A DNA stretch of 64,000 bases from Mycolicibacillus trivialis (GTDB taxonomy: Bacteria > Actinomycetota > Actinomycetes > Mycobacteriales > Mycobacteriaceae), in contig NZ_LQPZ01000008.1 of assembly GCF_002102395.1 (NCBI RefSeq), forward strand, positions 1-64,000, read 5' to 3'. The notes beneath the pieces are model-generated. The model saw only the letters and a list, made by a program, of their open reading frames with translations. It made no database searches and was not told the origin of the DNA. The first letter of the stretch is position 1. The number at the start of each line of letters is the position of its first letter. Below are positions 53,544 to 62,783 of the stretch, piece by piece. A program made the translations under genes and the position numbers.

Positions 53544-55931
53544 GTGCACACCGTGACGGAGCAGGACCGGGGTAGCGCGCCCGCGGGCAGCGAGCCGACC
53601 CAGCCCATGTCGCTGGCCGACGTGCTGCCCCCCGAACCGGCTGCCGAGCGCACCGACGTGCTCAAGGCGTCGGCGGCCGCGTCGCGGCGGGTGCGTGCCC
53701 GGCTGGCCCGCCGGATGACCTCCCAGCGCGGCGCCATCAGCCCGGTGCTCGAACCGCTGATCGCGGTGCACCGCGAGGTCTACCCGAAGGCCGACGTGGC
53801 GGTGCTGGGCCGGGCCTACGAGGTCGCCGCGCAACGCCACGCCCACCAGATGCGCAAGTCCGGCGACCCCTACATCACCCACCCGCTGGCGGTCGCCAAC
53901 ATCCTCGCCGAGCTGGGCATGGACACCACCACGCTGGTCGCCGCCCTGCTGCACGACACCGTGGAGGACACCGGCTACCAACTCGCCGAACTCTCCGCCG
54001 ACTTCGGCGAGGAGGTCGCCCACCTGGTCGACGGGGTCACCAAGCTCGACCGGATGGTGCTGGGCAGCGCCGCCGAGGGCGAGACGATCCGCAAGATGAT
54101 CATCGCGATGGCCCGTGATCCGCGGGTGCTGGTGATCAAGGTCGCCGACCGGCTGCACAACATGCGCACGATCCGGTTCCTGGCGCCGGAGAAACAGGCC
54201 AGCAAGGCTCGTGAAACCCTGGAAGTGATTGCGCCGCTGGCGCATAGGCTGGGAATGGCGACGGTCAAGTGGGAGCTGGAAGACCTGTCGTTCGCGATCC
54301 TGCACCCCAAGAAGTACGAGGAGATCGTGCGGCTGGTGGCCGACCGTGCGCCGTCGCGCGACACCTACCTCGCGAAGGTGCGCACCGAGATCACCACGAC
54401 GCTGGCCGCCGCCAAGATCGATGCGGCGGTGGAGGGGCGCCCGAAGCACTACTGGTCGATCTATCAGAAGATGATCGTCAAGGGTCGCGACTTCGACGAC
54501 ATCCACGACCTGGTCGGTGTCCGGATCCTGTGCGAACAGATCCGGGACTGCTACGCCGCGGTCGGCGTGGTGCACTCGCTGTGGCAGCCGATGGCCGGGC
54601 GGTTCAAGGACTACATCGCCCAGCCCCGGTTCGGCGTCTACCAGTCGTTGCACACCACCGTCGTCGGCCCGGAGGGCAAACCGCTGGAGGTGCAGATCCG
54701 CACCCGCGACATGCACCGCACCGCCGAGTACGGGATCGCCGCGCACTGGCGCTACAAGGAGGCCAAGGGCCGCAACGCCGTACCGCATCCGCACGCCGCC
54801 GCCGAGATCGACGACATGGCCTGGATGCGCCAACTGCTCGACTGGCAGCGGGAGGCCGCCGACCCCGGCGAATTCCTCGAGTCGCTGCGATTCGACCTGG
54901 CGGTCAAGGAGATCTTCGTCTTCACCCCCAAAGGCGACGTCATCACGCTGCCCGCCGGGTCCACCCCGGTCGACTTCGCCTACGCGGTGCACACCGAGGT
55001 GGGACACCGCTGCATCGGCGCACGGGTCAACGGCCGGCTGGTGGCGCTGGAACGCAAGCTCGAAAACGGGGAAGTGGTGGAGGTTTTCACCTCCAAGGCG
55101 CAGAACGCCGGGCCGTCGCGCGACTGGCAGGGCTTCGTGGTCTCCCCGCGCGCCAAAGCCAAGATCCGGCAGTGGTTCGCCAAGGAGCGCCGCGAGGAGG
55201 CACTGGAGGCGGGCAAGGACGCCATCGCCCGCGAAGCGCGTCGCACCGGGGTGGCGCTGCAGCGGCTGGTCAGCGGCGAGTCGATGGCGGCGCTGGCCCG
55301 CGAACTGCATTACGCGGACGTCTCGGCGCTCTACACGGCGGTCGGGGAGGGCCACACCTCGGCGCGACACGTCGTCCAGAAACTGGTGTCGGCACTGGAA
55401 TCCGATGACGCCGAAGACGAACTGGCCGAACGGTCCACCCCGGCCACCATGCTGCCGCGCCGGGAACGCAGCGGCGACGACGTCGGAGTGGAGGTGCCCG
55501 GGGCGCCGGGCGTGCTGACGAAGCTGGCCAAATGCTGCACGCCGGTGCCCGGTGACACGATCATGGGCTTCGTCACCCGCGGCGGCGGGGTCAGCGTGCA
55601 CCGCACCGACTGCACCAACGCCTCGTCGCTGCTGGAGCAGGCGGAACGGATCATCGACGTGAAGTGGAACCCGTCGGCGTCGTCGGTGTTCCTGGTCGCC
55701 ATCCAGGTGGAGGCGCTCGACCGGCACCGGCTGCTCTCCGACATCACCCACGCCCTGGCCGACGAGAAGGTCAACATCCTCTCCGCCTCGGTGACCACCT
55801 CCGGGGACCGGGTTGCGGTGAGCCGCTTCACCTTCGAGATGGGTGACCCCAAGCATCTGGGGCACCTGCTCAACGTGGTGCGCAACGTCGAAGGCGTCTA
55901 CGACGTCTACCGGGTGACCTCGGCGGCCTGA
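53544..55931 (+). CDS. relA: Bifunctional (p)ppGpp synthetase/hydrolase (Rel)
   Basis: A 795-residue long RSH enzyme. HD hydrolase domain with [14 protein letters not shown] and [12 protein letters not shown] (about residues 110-260), synthetase domain with [23 protein letters not shown] and [23 protein letters not shown] domain ([37 protein letters not shown]), zinc-finger/helical region ending in [10 protein letters not shown], and the C-terminal ACT domain ([30 protein letters not shown]). Both activities look intact. GTG start; a GTG 9 bp downstream is also possible. Confidence 0.97.
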   Translation: MHTVTEQDRGSAPAGSEPTQPMSLADVLPPEPAAERTDVLKASAAASRRVRARLARRMTSQRGAISPVLEPLIAVHREVYPKADVAVLGRAYEVAAQRHAHQMRKSGDPYITHPLAVANILAELGMDTTTLVAALLHDTVEDTGYQLAELSADFGEEVAHLVDGVTKLDRMVLGSAAEGETIRKMIIAMARDPRVLVIKVADRLHNMRTIRFLAPEKQASKARETLEVIAPLAHRLGMATVKWELEDLSFAILHPKKYEEIVRLVADRAPSRDTYLAKVRTEITTTLAAAKIDAAVEGRPKHYWSIYQKMIVKGRDFDDIHDLVGVRILCEQIRDCYAAVGVVHSLWQPMAGRFKDYIAQPRFGVYQSLHTTVVGPEGKPLEVQIRTRDMHRTAEYGIAAHWRYKEAKGRNAVPHPHAAAEIDDMAWMRQLLDWQREAADPGEFLESLRFDLAVKEIFVFTPKGDVITLPAGSTPVDFAYAVHTEVGHRCIGARVNGRLVALERKLENGEVVEVFTSKAQNAGPSRDWQGFVVSPRAKAKIRQWFAKERREEALEAGKDAIAREARRTGVALQRLVSGESMAALARELHYADVSALYTAVGEGHTSARHVVQKLVSALESDDAEDELAERSTPATMLPRRERSGDDVGVEVPGAPGVLTKLAKCCTPVPGDTIMGFVTRGGGVSVHRTDCTNASSLLEQAERIIDVKWNPSASSVFLVAIQVEALDRHRLLSDITHALADEKVNILSASVTTSGDRVAVSRFTFEMGDPKHLGHLLNVVRNVEGVYDVYRVTSAA

Positions 55932-55944
55932 GCGGGGTTGCGGG

Positions 55945-57018
55945 TCAGGACCGTTCGCGGGCCATCAGGAAGACCAACCCGCCGATCAGCCCGACCATCA
56001 CCACGAACCCGCCTGCGATCAGCCCGAACTCGGGGGAGGAGAAGTTCGACGACGACGGCGTGGCCGCCACCGGTTCGGAGTCGGTGACCTCGAAGGCCAC
56101 CGGAAGCGGGCCCTGGCTGATCTCGGCGGCGAGATCGCGGGTGTCTTCGGCGCTGAAGTTGCCGGTGATCTGGGCTCGTCCGCCGGGGATGGCTTCCTGG
56201 ATGACCGGTGCGCTCAGGACCGTGGAGTCCTGGCTGAAGGCGGCGGCCACCCCGATGTTCTCGGCGGTGAACTTCGCCCAGATCTTCTTGCCGTCGCCGG
56301 TCAGGATGACCTCGACCAGGTTGGTGCCGGAGTCCTTGTCCACCTCGGCGGCGGCGCGTTCGATCTGGTCGTTGTCGAGGATCGCCGGTCCCAACAGGTA
56401 GGCGGTGGTGCCATCGGTGGAGCAGGTCACCAGCGGCAGGCCGGGGTCGTCGTAGCCGGCCAACGGGTCCGCCCGGCCGCAGCGGTCGGTCTGGGCTTGC
56501 AGCGCCTGCAGTTGGATGAGTCGGTCGTCGCTCTGCCGCGTCTTCTGCTCGGCCCTGACCCGCTCGGCGAGCGGGCCCTCGGCGGGTGTCGGCGTGGGGG
56601 TGATGCGGCCGTCGGCCGGTGCGGCGGGAAGAGACTCGAGCACCGGGCGTACGAAAAGCTGTCGGCGCGCGCCGAGATCGGTGGGCAGGCCGGGATCGTC
56701 GCCGGGAACGCTGACCACGACCGTGTCACCGTCGACGGCCGTCTCCGCGTTTCGGATGCCCGCGGCTTTGAGCCGGGCGCCGAGGATCTTCTCGGCGCTG
56801 CTCATCTCGTCGGCCGGAAGCGGCGTGCCGTCGAAGGTCCGCGGGCTCAGGGTGACGCGGGTGCCGCCGAGGCGCTCGAGGTCGGAGCCCTTCTGCTGAT
56901 CGCCGATCACCAGCGACGCGGTCACGGCCACCAGGTAGGCGAACACGACGACCAGCAGCACCACCAGGAGGTGACGCAGCAGCCGGCGGCGGTCGGTGGG
57001 TTGGTGGGAGGAGGTCAT
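55945..57018 (-). CDS. Truncated SecD-like membrane protein (P1 domain only)
   Basis: A 357-residue protein that tracks SecD from TM1 through the whole periplasmic P1 domain ([67 protein letters not shown]) and then ends in a single helix, FGLIAGGFVVMVGLIGGLVFLMARERS, aligning with SecD TM2. The five-helix proton channel of SecDF is absent and the protein stops cleanly, so it is a designed-looking paralogue rather than a broken gene. Third gene of a minus-strand operon, 3 bp after a cyclophilin lipoprotein. Probably an envelope-facing folding or export factor; inferred. Confidence 0.85.
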   Translation of the reverse strand: MTSSHQPTDRRRLLRHLLVVLLVVVFAYLVAVTASLVIGDQQKGSDLERLGGTRVTLSPRTFDGTPLPADEMSSAEKILGARLKAAGIRNAETAVDGDTVVVSVPGDDPGLPTDLGARRQLFVRPVLESLPAAPADGRITPTPTPAEGPLAERVRAEQKTRQSDDRLIQLQALQAQTDRCGRADPLAGYDDPGLPLVTCSTDGTTAYLLGPAILDNDQIERAAAEVDKDSGTNLVEVILTGDGKKIWAKFTAENIGVAAAFSQDSTVLSAPVIQEAIPGGRAQITGNFSAEDTRDLAAEISQGPLPVAFEVTDSEPVAATPSSSNFSSPEFGLIAGGFVVMVGLIGGLVFLMARERS

Positions 57019-57021
57019 GGT

Positions 57022-57834
57022 CTAGTCCAGGTGCACCGAGGTGATCGTCACCGGGGTGGCGGGTGCGCCGTCTCTGCTGCCGTCGGCCACTCCGGCGTCG
57101 GCGATGCCGTCCAGGGTCTGCAACCCCTCGTCCCCGATGGTGCCGAACACGGTGTAGTTCGGCGGTAGTTGCGAGTCGCCGTAGACCAGGAAGAACTGGC
57201 TGCCGTTGGTGTCGGGGCCGGCGTTGGCCATCGCCAGGGTTCCGCGCGGGTAGAGCACCGGGCGCTGCAGGGTGGGGTCGCCCGGCGGGTACTGGTCGGT
57301 GGGGTATTCGTTGGCGAATTCGTAGCCCGGCCCGCCGGTGCCGTTACCGCTGGGATCGCCGCACTGCAGCACCTGCAGGGTGTCGGCGGTGGTCAGCCGG
57401 TGGCAGTCGGTGTCGTCGAAGAAGCCCTGTTGCGCGAGGCTGATGAAACTGTTGACCGTGCACGGTGATTCGGCCTGGTTCAGCTCCAGCCCGATCGGCC
57501 CCTGGTCGGTGGCGATCGTCGCGGCGACACTCGCCGGAGTGGTCGGCACCTCACCGGTGGGCGGTGCGTCCACGTTCTTCGCGGGCGACTGGCCGGTGGG
57601 CGCATACTGGCAGTTCGAGCCCGCCTGCGGCGGCGGGGTGAACTGCGGCAGCCGGCCGTCGTACGGACGCGGGTCGGCCGGTCGGGTCAGCGGCGATGTG
57701 GCGGTCGAGGTCGCCGACGCCGTCGAAGATGCGGTCGGCGGCTGCTCGGCACCCGAACAGCCGGCCACCAGCGCCACCAGACCCGCGGCCGCCGCGGCGG
57801 CCCGCACCGCCCTAGTCAAGGAGCACCGACTCAA
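57022..57834 (-). CDS. Cyclophilin-type peptidyl-prolyl isomerase lipoprotein
   Basis: A 270-residue exported lipoprotein: lipobox LVAGCSGAEQ, Thr/Ser linker, then a cyclophilin domain with CTVNSFISLAQQGFFDDTDCHRL, RGTLAMANAGPDTNGSQFFLVY (catalytic Gln/Phe region) and LPPNYTVFGTIGDEG. A close tandem duplicate of the gene at 57812, with which it overlaps by 23 bp. Expected to isomerise Xaa-Pro bonds in exported proteins outside the membrane. Confidence 0.9.
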   Translation of the reverse strand: MSRCSLTRAVRAAAAAAGLVALVAGCSGAEQPPTASSTASATSTATSPLTRPADPRPYDGRLPQFTPPPQAGSNCQYAPTGQSPAKNVDAPPTGEVPTTPASVAATIATDQGPIGLELNQAESPCTVNSFISLAQQGFFDDTDCHRLTTADTLQVLQCGDPSGNGTGGPGYEFANEYPTDQYPPGDPTLQRPVLYPRGTLAMANAGPDTNGSQFFLVYGDSQLPPNYTVFGTIGDEGLQTLDGIADAGVADGSRDGAPATPVTITSVHLD

Positions 57835-58681
57835 TCGTCACCGGAGTCTTCGGGGCGCCATCAGTGGTGCCGTCGGCCACTCCGGCATCGGCGATCTTGT
57901 CCAGGGTCTCCAGCCCGTCGTCCTGGATGGTGCCGAACACGGTGTAGTTCGGCGGCAGTTGCGAGCCGCCGTAGACCAGGAAGAACTGGCTGCCGTTGGT
58001 GTCGGGGCCGGAGTTGGCCATCGCCAACGTGCCGCGCGGGTAGACCACCGGGCGTTGCAGCGCCGGGTCGCCCGCCTCGTACTCGTCGGTGGGGTATTCG
58101 TTGGCGAACTCATAGCCCGGGCCGCCCTTGCCGTCGCCGCCCGGGTCGCCGCACTGCAGCACCCGCAGGGTGGGTGCGGTGGTCAACCGGTGACACGGGG
58201 TGTCCTTGAAGAAGTTCTGCTGCGCCAGGCTGATGAAACTGTTGACGGTGCACGGCGACTTGCCGTTGTCCAGCATCAACCCGACCGGCCCCTGGTCGGT
58301 CATCATCGACATGCTGACCGTGGCCGGCTCGGTGGGCACCTTGCCGTCCTGCGTCTTCGGCGGCTCGACGTCCTTGACGGCCTTCTTGTCCGACGCCGGG
58401 TAGCTGCACGAGACGCTGCCGGACTTCGCGGTGAACTCCGGCAGGCCCGGCACTCCGTCCAGGCCGGGGTCGGTGGTCTCGCCCGAGGGCGCGGCCGTGG
58501 AATCGGAGTCGCCGTTGAGCGAGACCACGGCGAAGACACCGGCGGCCACCAGGATGACCACGCCGCCGATCGACCCGGCGATGGTCAGCATCCGGCGGCG
58601 GCGGGCCCGATGGGCGCGTCGCTCCAGCTGCCGCTCGAGTTTGCGTTTGGCCGTCGCGCGTCGTTGTTCGTTGGTCGGCAC
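57812..58681 (-). CDS. ppiB: Membrane-anchored cyclophilin-type peptidyl-prolyl isomerase
   Basis: A 289-residue protein. A basic N-terminus (RRATAKRKLERQLERRAHRARRRR) precedes one membrane anchor (ILVAAGVFAVVSLN type) and an external cyclophilin domain: CTVNSFISLAQQNFFKDTPCHRL, RGTLAMANSGPDTNGSQFFLVYGGSQLPPNYTVFGTI. Matches the mycobacterial PpiB beside rel and the glyoxalase-like gene. First gene of the ppiB - cyclophilin lipoprotein - SecD-like operon. Confidence 0.93.
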   Translation of the reverse strand: MPTNEQRRATAKRKLERQLERRAHRARRRRMLTIAGSIGGVVILVAAGVFAVVSLNGDSDSTAAPSGETTDPGLDGVPGLPEFTAKSGSVSCSYPASDKKAVKDVEPPKTQDGKVPTEPATVSMSMMTDQGPVGLMLDNGKSPCTVNSFISLAQQNFFKDTPCHRLTTAPTLRVLQCGDPGGDGKGGPGYEFANEYPTDEYEAGDPALQRPVVYPRGTLAMANSGPDTNGSQFFLVYGGSQLPPNYTVFGTIQDDGLETLDKIADAGVADGTTDGAPKTPVTIESVLLD

Positions 58682-58772
58682 CGCAGCTCATCCTCCGTGG
58701 TCGTGTCCCTCGGCAAGAGTCTGCCAGCCCTGGTGTGTGCCGCCGACACCACCCGATGGGAAACTGGACGGC

Positions 58773-59450
58773 GTGTTGATCACCGGATTTCCCGCCGGGC
58801 TGCTGGCGTGCAACTGCTATGTGCTGGCCGAGGGGCCCGGCGCGGACGCGCTCATCGTCGACCCGGGTCAGCGCGCGATGGGGGAGCTGCGCCGGATCCT
58901 CGACGAGAACCGGCTCACCCCGGCCGCCGTGCTGATCACCCATGGCCACATCGACCACATCTGGTCAGCGCAGAAGGTGTGCGACACCTACGGCATCCCC
59001 GCCTACATCCACCCCGAGGACCGGTTCATGCTGACCGACCCGATCCGCGGTTTCGGGCCGCGACTGGGCCAGTTGGCGCTCGGCGCACTGTTCCGTGAGC
59101 CCAAGCAGGTCGTCGAACTCGACCGCGACGGTGACAAGGTCGAGCTCGGCGGCATCACCGTCGCCGTCGACCACACCCCGGGCCACACCCGCGGCTCGGT
59201 CTGCTTCCGCGTTCCCGGCGCCGCACCCGACGGCCCGCACGACGTGGTGTTCAGCGGCGACACGCTGTTCGCCGGATCGGTGGGCCGCACCGACCTGCCC
59301 GGCGGCAGCGGGCGTGACCTGCTCGGCTCGATCGTGGCGAAACTGCTGGTGCTCGACGACCACACCGTGGTCTACCCCGGCCACGGCCCGGCCACCACGA
59401 TCGGTCTCGAGCGGCGCACCAACCCGTTCCTGGAGGGGCTGAGCGGATGA
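58773..59450 (+). CDS. Metallo-beta-lactamase-fold hydrolase (glyoxalase II-like)
   Basis: A 225-residue MBL-fold protein with the dizinc motif THGHIDHIW (H-x-H-x-D-H), [27 protein letters not shown] and the terminal [11 protein letters not shown]. Likely hydrolyses a thioester such as a lactoyl-thiol, or a related substrate. The GTG at 58773 is taken as start; the open frame upstream is not coding-like. Overlaps hisS by 4 bp. Confidence 0.9.
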   Translation: MLITGFPAGLLACNCYVLAEGPGADALIVDPGQRAMGELRRILDENRLTPAAVLITHGHIDHIWSAQKVCDTYGIPAYIHPEDRFMLTDPIRGFGPRLGQLALGALFREPKQVVELDRDGDKVELGGITVAVDHTPGHTRGSVCFRVPGAAPDGPHDVVFSGDTLFAGSVGRTDLPGGSGRDLLGSIVAKLLVLDDHTVVYPGHGPATTIGLERRTNPFLEGLSG

Positions 59451-60721
59451 GCGGATACAGCGCCTTCGCCGGCCCCAAAGGCGTCCCGGACTATCTGCCG
59501 CCGGATTCGGCGGCCTTCGTGGCCGTGCGCGACGGCATGCTCGCCGCGGCCCGGCGCGCCGGCTACGGCGACATCGAGTTGCCGATCTTCGAGGACACCG
59601 CACTGTTCGCGCGCGGCGTGGGCGAATCCACCGACGTGGTCTCCAAGGAGATGTACACCTTCGCCGACCGCGGCGACCGTTCGGTGACGCTGCGGCCGGA
59701 GGGCACCGCCGGGGTGGTGCGCGCGGTGATCGAACACGGCCTGGACCGGGGGCAGCTGCCGGTCAAGCTCTGCTACGCGGGACCGTTCTTCCGCTACGAA
59801 CGCCCGCAGGCCGGCCGCTACCGGCAGTTGCAGCAGGTCGGCGTCGAGGCGATCGGCGTGGACGACCCGGCGCTCGACGCCGAGGTCATCGCGTTGGCCG
59901 ACACCGCGTTCCGCTCCCTGGGGCTCGACGGCTTCCGCCTGGAACTCACGTCCCTGGGCGATGAGACCTGCCGGCCCGCCTACCGCGAGCTGCTCCAGGA
60001 GTTCCTGTTCCGGCTGGACCTCGACGAAGAGACCCGCAGGCGCGCCGAGATCAACCCGCTGCGGGTGCTCGACGACAAGCGCCCCCGGATGCGTGAACTC
60101 ACCGCCGATGCGCCGGTGCTGCTCGATCACCTCTCGGACTCCGCGCGGGACCACTTCTCGACCGTGCGCGAGCACCTGGACGCGCTCGGCGTGCCGTATG
60201 TGATCAATCCGCGCATGGTGCGCGGCTTGGACTACTACACCAAGACCACCTTCGAGTTCGTCCACGACGGGCTGGGCGCACAGTCGGGCATCGGCGGTGG
60301 CGGCCGCTATGACGGGCTGATGCATCAGCTCGGTGGGCAGGACCTGTCCGGCATCGGGTTCGGCCTCGGGGTGGACCGCACCCTGCTGGCCCTGGCCGCC
60401 GAAGGCAAGACCGTCGGCTCCACCGCGCGCTGCGAGGTGTTCGGGGTGCCGTTGGGGGAGCGAGCCAAGCTGCAGTTGGCGCAGCTGGCCGCCGCACTGC
60501 GGGCGTCGGGCGTCCGGGTCGATCTGGCCTACGGCGACCGCGGCCTCAAGGGCGCGATGCGGGCCGCCGACCGGTCCGGTGCGCGGGTGGCGCTGGTCGC
60601 CGGTGAGCGCGACATCGACGCGGGCGTGGTGGGCGTGAAAGATCTCGGCAGCGGCGAGCAGGTACCGGTGCCGCTGGCTGAGGTGGTCGGCGAGGTGCGT
60701 GGCCGGCTCGAGTCGCGCTGA
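59447..60721 (+). CDS. hisS: Histidyl-tRNA synthetase
   Basis: A 424-residue class II synthetase. [11 protein letters not shown], motif 1 region [33 protein letters not shown], motif 2 [30 protein letters not shown], histidine-binding [32 protein letters not shown], and the C-terminal anticodon domain. Complete. Followed by a palindromic repeat. Confidence 0.97.
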   Translation: MSGYSAFAGPKGVPDYLPPDSAAFVAVRDGMLAAARRAGYGDIELPIFEDTALFARGVGESTDVVSKEMYTFADRGDRSVTLRPEGTAGVVRAVIEHGLDRGQLPVKLCYAGPFFRYERPQAGRYRQLQQVGVEAIGVDDPALDAEVIALADTAFRSLGLDGFRLELTSLGDETCRPAYRELLQEFLFRLDLDEETRRRAEINPLRVLDDKRPRMRELTADAPVLLDHLSDSARDHFSTVREHLDALGVPYVINPRMVRGLDYYTKTTFEFVHDGLGAQSGIGGGGRYDGLMHQLGGQDLSGIGFGLGVDRTLLALAAEGKTVGSTARCEVFGVPLGERAKLQLAQLAAALRASGVRVDLAYGDRGLKGAMRAADRSGARVALVAGERDIDAGVVGVKDLGSGEQVPVPLAEVVGEVRGRLESR

Positions 60722-60776
60722 TGCGACCTGCGGTTTTGCGGGTTGAGAGCGTGATCGCGGAGCACCGATCGCCGGT

Positions 60777-60860
60777 GTAGCCCTGAAATCGACGCGCCAG
60801 CGGGCGCATAGGCCCGAAAACGCCCGGATTTCGCCGAATCGGTGTCGATTTCAGGGCTAC
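60777..60860. repeat. Palindromic dispersed repeat, copy 2
   Basis: Inverted repeat arms at 60777-60795 and 60842-60860 (18 of 19 pairs), ending in CCCTGAAATCGAC and GTCGATTTCAGGG as in the copy at 43460. The inner region keeps GCATAG and an AAAACG hairpin, though with different stem sequence (GGGCG/CGCCC). Sits 56 bp after hisS. The remaining 60722-60926 shows no gene. Confidence 0.85.
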
Positions 60861-60926
60861 GGCCGCTCGGCGGGAGCCGGGTGCGGACTGCGGCGCGGCT
60901 GTAACGCTTCGGTAACCTGCCTCGAT

Positions 60927-61355
60927 ATGGCGTACATGCGAATTCCAACCACGGTCGGGGCTGCGCTGGCGGTGGCGGCCGCCGGTGTCGCGGTCAGCCA
61001 AGCCGCTGCCGCCGCGGACCCGGAGGCCGGTGGCCACGAGGTCACCTACACCATCACCACCACCAGCGACCTGCACGGCGACATCCGGTACATCGAGACC
61101 GACCCGCCCAGCATGGACGCCTACAACGCCGAACCGGACAAGTACCTGAAGACCCTCTACCGCACGCCGATCACCGGCGGGCAGACGTTGGTGTACACCA
61201 CCACGTTGGCCGATCCGGGCCAGTGGGCCCTGATCACCGCGAGCGGCGGGCTGCGGATCAACCCGGAATTCCGTTGCGAGATCGCCGTCGACGGCGAGGT
61301 GGTCGTCTCCGAGCAGGGCGGTAGCGGCGTCACCTGCTCCACCCGACCCTGGTAG
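60927..61355 (+). CDS. Secreted protein, MmpS-like or unknown
   Basis: A 142-residue exported protein: signal peptide cleaved around AAAAADPEA, then a beta-rich domain EVTYTITTTSDLHGDIRYIETDPP...TLVYTTTLADPGQWALITASGGLRINPEFRCEIAVDGEVVVSEQGGSGVTC, with two Cys that could pair. The layout echoes the MmpS-like lipoprotein at 17094. ATG at 60927 or 60936. No function known. Confidence 0.72.
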   Translation: MAYMRIPTTVGAALAVAAAGVAVSQAAAAADPEAGGHEVTYTITTTSDLHGDIRYIETDPPSMDAYNAEPDKYLKTLYRTPITGGQTLVYTTTLADPGQWALITASGGLRINPEFRCEIAVDGEVVVSEQGGSGVTCSTRPW

Positions 61356-61389
61356 CCCACCCGGGCCGTGCGGCCGGGCGCTGACCCGG

Positions 61390-61908
61390 TCAGCGGGCCC
61401 CGGGCTCGTGGTAGGCGACGACCAACGCCTCCGCGGGTTCGTCGCCGACCGCCCGGATCCGGTGGTCGACCGAGGCGTCGAAGTAGGCGCTGTCGCCGGG
61501 GCCGAGCGTCACGGTGTCCTCGCCGTAGTCCAACTCGATCGTGCCGGTGCGCACGAACACCAGCTCTTGGCCGCTGTGGGCCGGGTGGGGGTCGTCGGCC
61601 TCGCCGTCGGCCGGGCGAACGACGAACGGCGACATCGCCTTGCCTAACAATTCGGGTGCCAGGGCGCGGTATCGCTGGGCGCCGCCGGTGCGGTCCACCG
61701 CGATCTGTCCGCCGGTGTCACCGGCGGAGAACAGTCGCGCCACATCCACCTGCAGCGCGTCGGCGATCTTCAGCGCCGCGGCGATCGACGGGGTGGCCTG
61801 GTCCCGTTCCACCTTCGACAGGTAGCTCTTGGTCAGCCCGGTTTCGTCGGCGAGGTCCTGCAGGGTCAGTCCTCGCTGCCGGCGGATCGTGCGCACCAGA
61901 GCGGTCAC
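61390..61908 (-). CDS. XRE-family regulator with C-terminal cupin
   Basis: A 172-residue regulator. N-terminal XRE HTH RQRGLTLQDLADETGLTKSYLSKVERDQATPSIAAALKIADAL (about residues 9-52) and a C-terminal cupin (HPAHSGQELVFVRTGTIELDYGEDTVTLGPGDSAYFDASVDHRI) that likely binds the effector. The GTG at 61908 fits the operator-adjacent start. Divergent from the aldolase gene, so it probably represses the aldolase/DapA-like pair until its substrate appears. Confidence 0.9.
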   Translation of the reverse strand: MTALVRTIRRQRGLTLQDLADETGLTKSYLSKVERDQATPSIAAALKIADALQVDVARLFSAGDTGGQIAVDRTGGAQRYRALAPELLGKAMSPFVVRPADGEADDPHPAHSGQELVFVRTGTIELDYGEDTVTLGPGDSAYFDASVDHRIRAVGDEPAEALVVAYHEPGAR

Positions 61909-61912
61909 ACCG

Positions 61913-61941
61913 CCACTATGACACAAAGTGTCCTATAGTGG
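61913..61941. promoter_or_regulatory. Nested palindromic operator upstream of aldolase gene
   Basis: Outer arms CCACTAT (61913-61919)/ATAGTGG (61935-61941) enclose GACAC-AAA-GTGTC (61920-61932). TATAGT at 61934-61939 is a likely -10 box for the aldolase gene, so protein binding here would block it. Position next to the XRE gene supports autoregulation as well. Confidence 0.65.
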
Positions 61942-61970
61942 AGTCAGTGTTTCCGATCTGAGGAGCCGGC

Positions 61971-62756
61971 ATGGCAACCACGTTCACCGAATCCAAAGAA
62001 GCGTTGATGGGCCGGGCGAAGGACCAGCTGGCCGCCAACGTCGATGAGCCGGACTGGACCACCCGCCAGAAACTCGCACTGACCTGCCGCGCGCTGTTCG
62101 ACCGCGGCCATGACTCCGGTCTGGCCGGTCAGATCACCGCCCGGGCCGAAGAACCCGGCACGTACTACACCCAGCGGCTGGGCTTGGGTTTCGACGAGAT
62201 CACCGAGGACAACCTGCTCGTCGTCGACGAGGACCTCAACGTCCTCGAAGGCGACGGCATGGCCAACCCGGCGAACCGGTTCCACAGCTGGATCTACCGG
62301 GCGCGACCCGACGTGAACTGCATCGTGCACACCCACCCGTTCCACGTCGCGGCGCTGTCCATGCTTGAGACCCCGCTGGTGGTCTCGCAGATGGACACCA
62401 CCCCGCTATACGACGACTGCGCGTTCCTCAAGGACTGGCCGGGGGTGCCGGTCGGCAACGAAGAGGGCGACATCATCGCGGCCGCGCTGGGGGACAAGCG
62501 CGCGATCCTGTTGGCCCATCACGGGCAGATCGTCGTCGGCGCCAGTGTGGAGGAGGCCTGCACACTCGGCGTGCTCATCGAGCGCGCCGCCCAGCTGCAG
62601 TTGGCCGCCATGGCCGCCGGGCCCATCGCGCCGCTGCCGGAGAAACTGGCCCGCGAGGCCCACGACTGGACCTCGACGCCGCAACGCAGCAGAGCCAACT
62701 TCGCCTACTACGCGCGTCGGGCGCTGGCGCGCCACCCCGACGCGATCACCGCCTGA
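61971..62756 (+). CDS. Class II aldolase/adducin-family protein
   Basis: A 261-residue protein with the class II aldolase head: DRGHDSGLAGQITARAEEPGTYYTQRLGLGFDEIT, VHTHPFHVAALSML (zinc ligands His-x-His), and LLAHHGQIVVGASVEEA. Retro-aldol cleavage or decarboxylation of a sugar acid is expected; substrate unknown. GAGGAG ribosome-binding site. Cotranscribed with the DapA-family gene 27 bp downstream. Confidence 0.9.
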   Translation: MATTFTESKEALMGRAKDQLAANVDEPDWTTRQKLALTCRALFDRGHDSGLAGQITARAEEPGTYYTQRLGLGFDEITEDNLLVVDEDLNVLEGDGMANPANRFHSWIYRARPDVNCIVHTHPFHVAALSMLETPLVVSQMDTTPLYDDCAFLKDWPGVPVGNEEGDIIAAALGDKRAILLAHHGQIVVGASVEEACTLGVLIERAAQLQLAAMAAGPIAPLPEKLAREAHDWTSTPQRSRANFAYYARRALARHPDAITA

Positions 62757-62783
62757 GACCCGACCCGACCGAGGAGCCAGCCC

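Noticed and set aside
53526..55865. A 779-residue open frame antisense to rel
   Set aside because: GC-driven shadow of a full-length, motif-complete rel gene.
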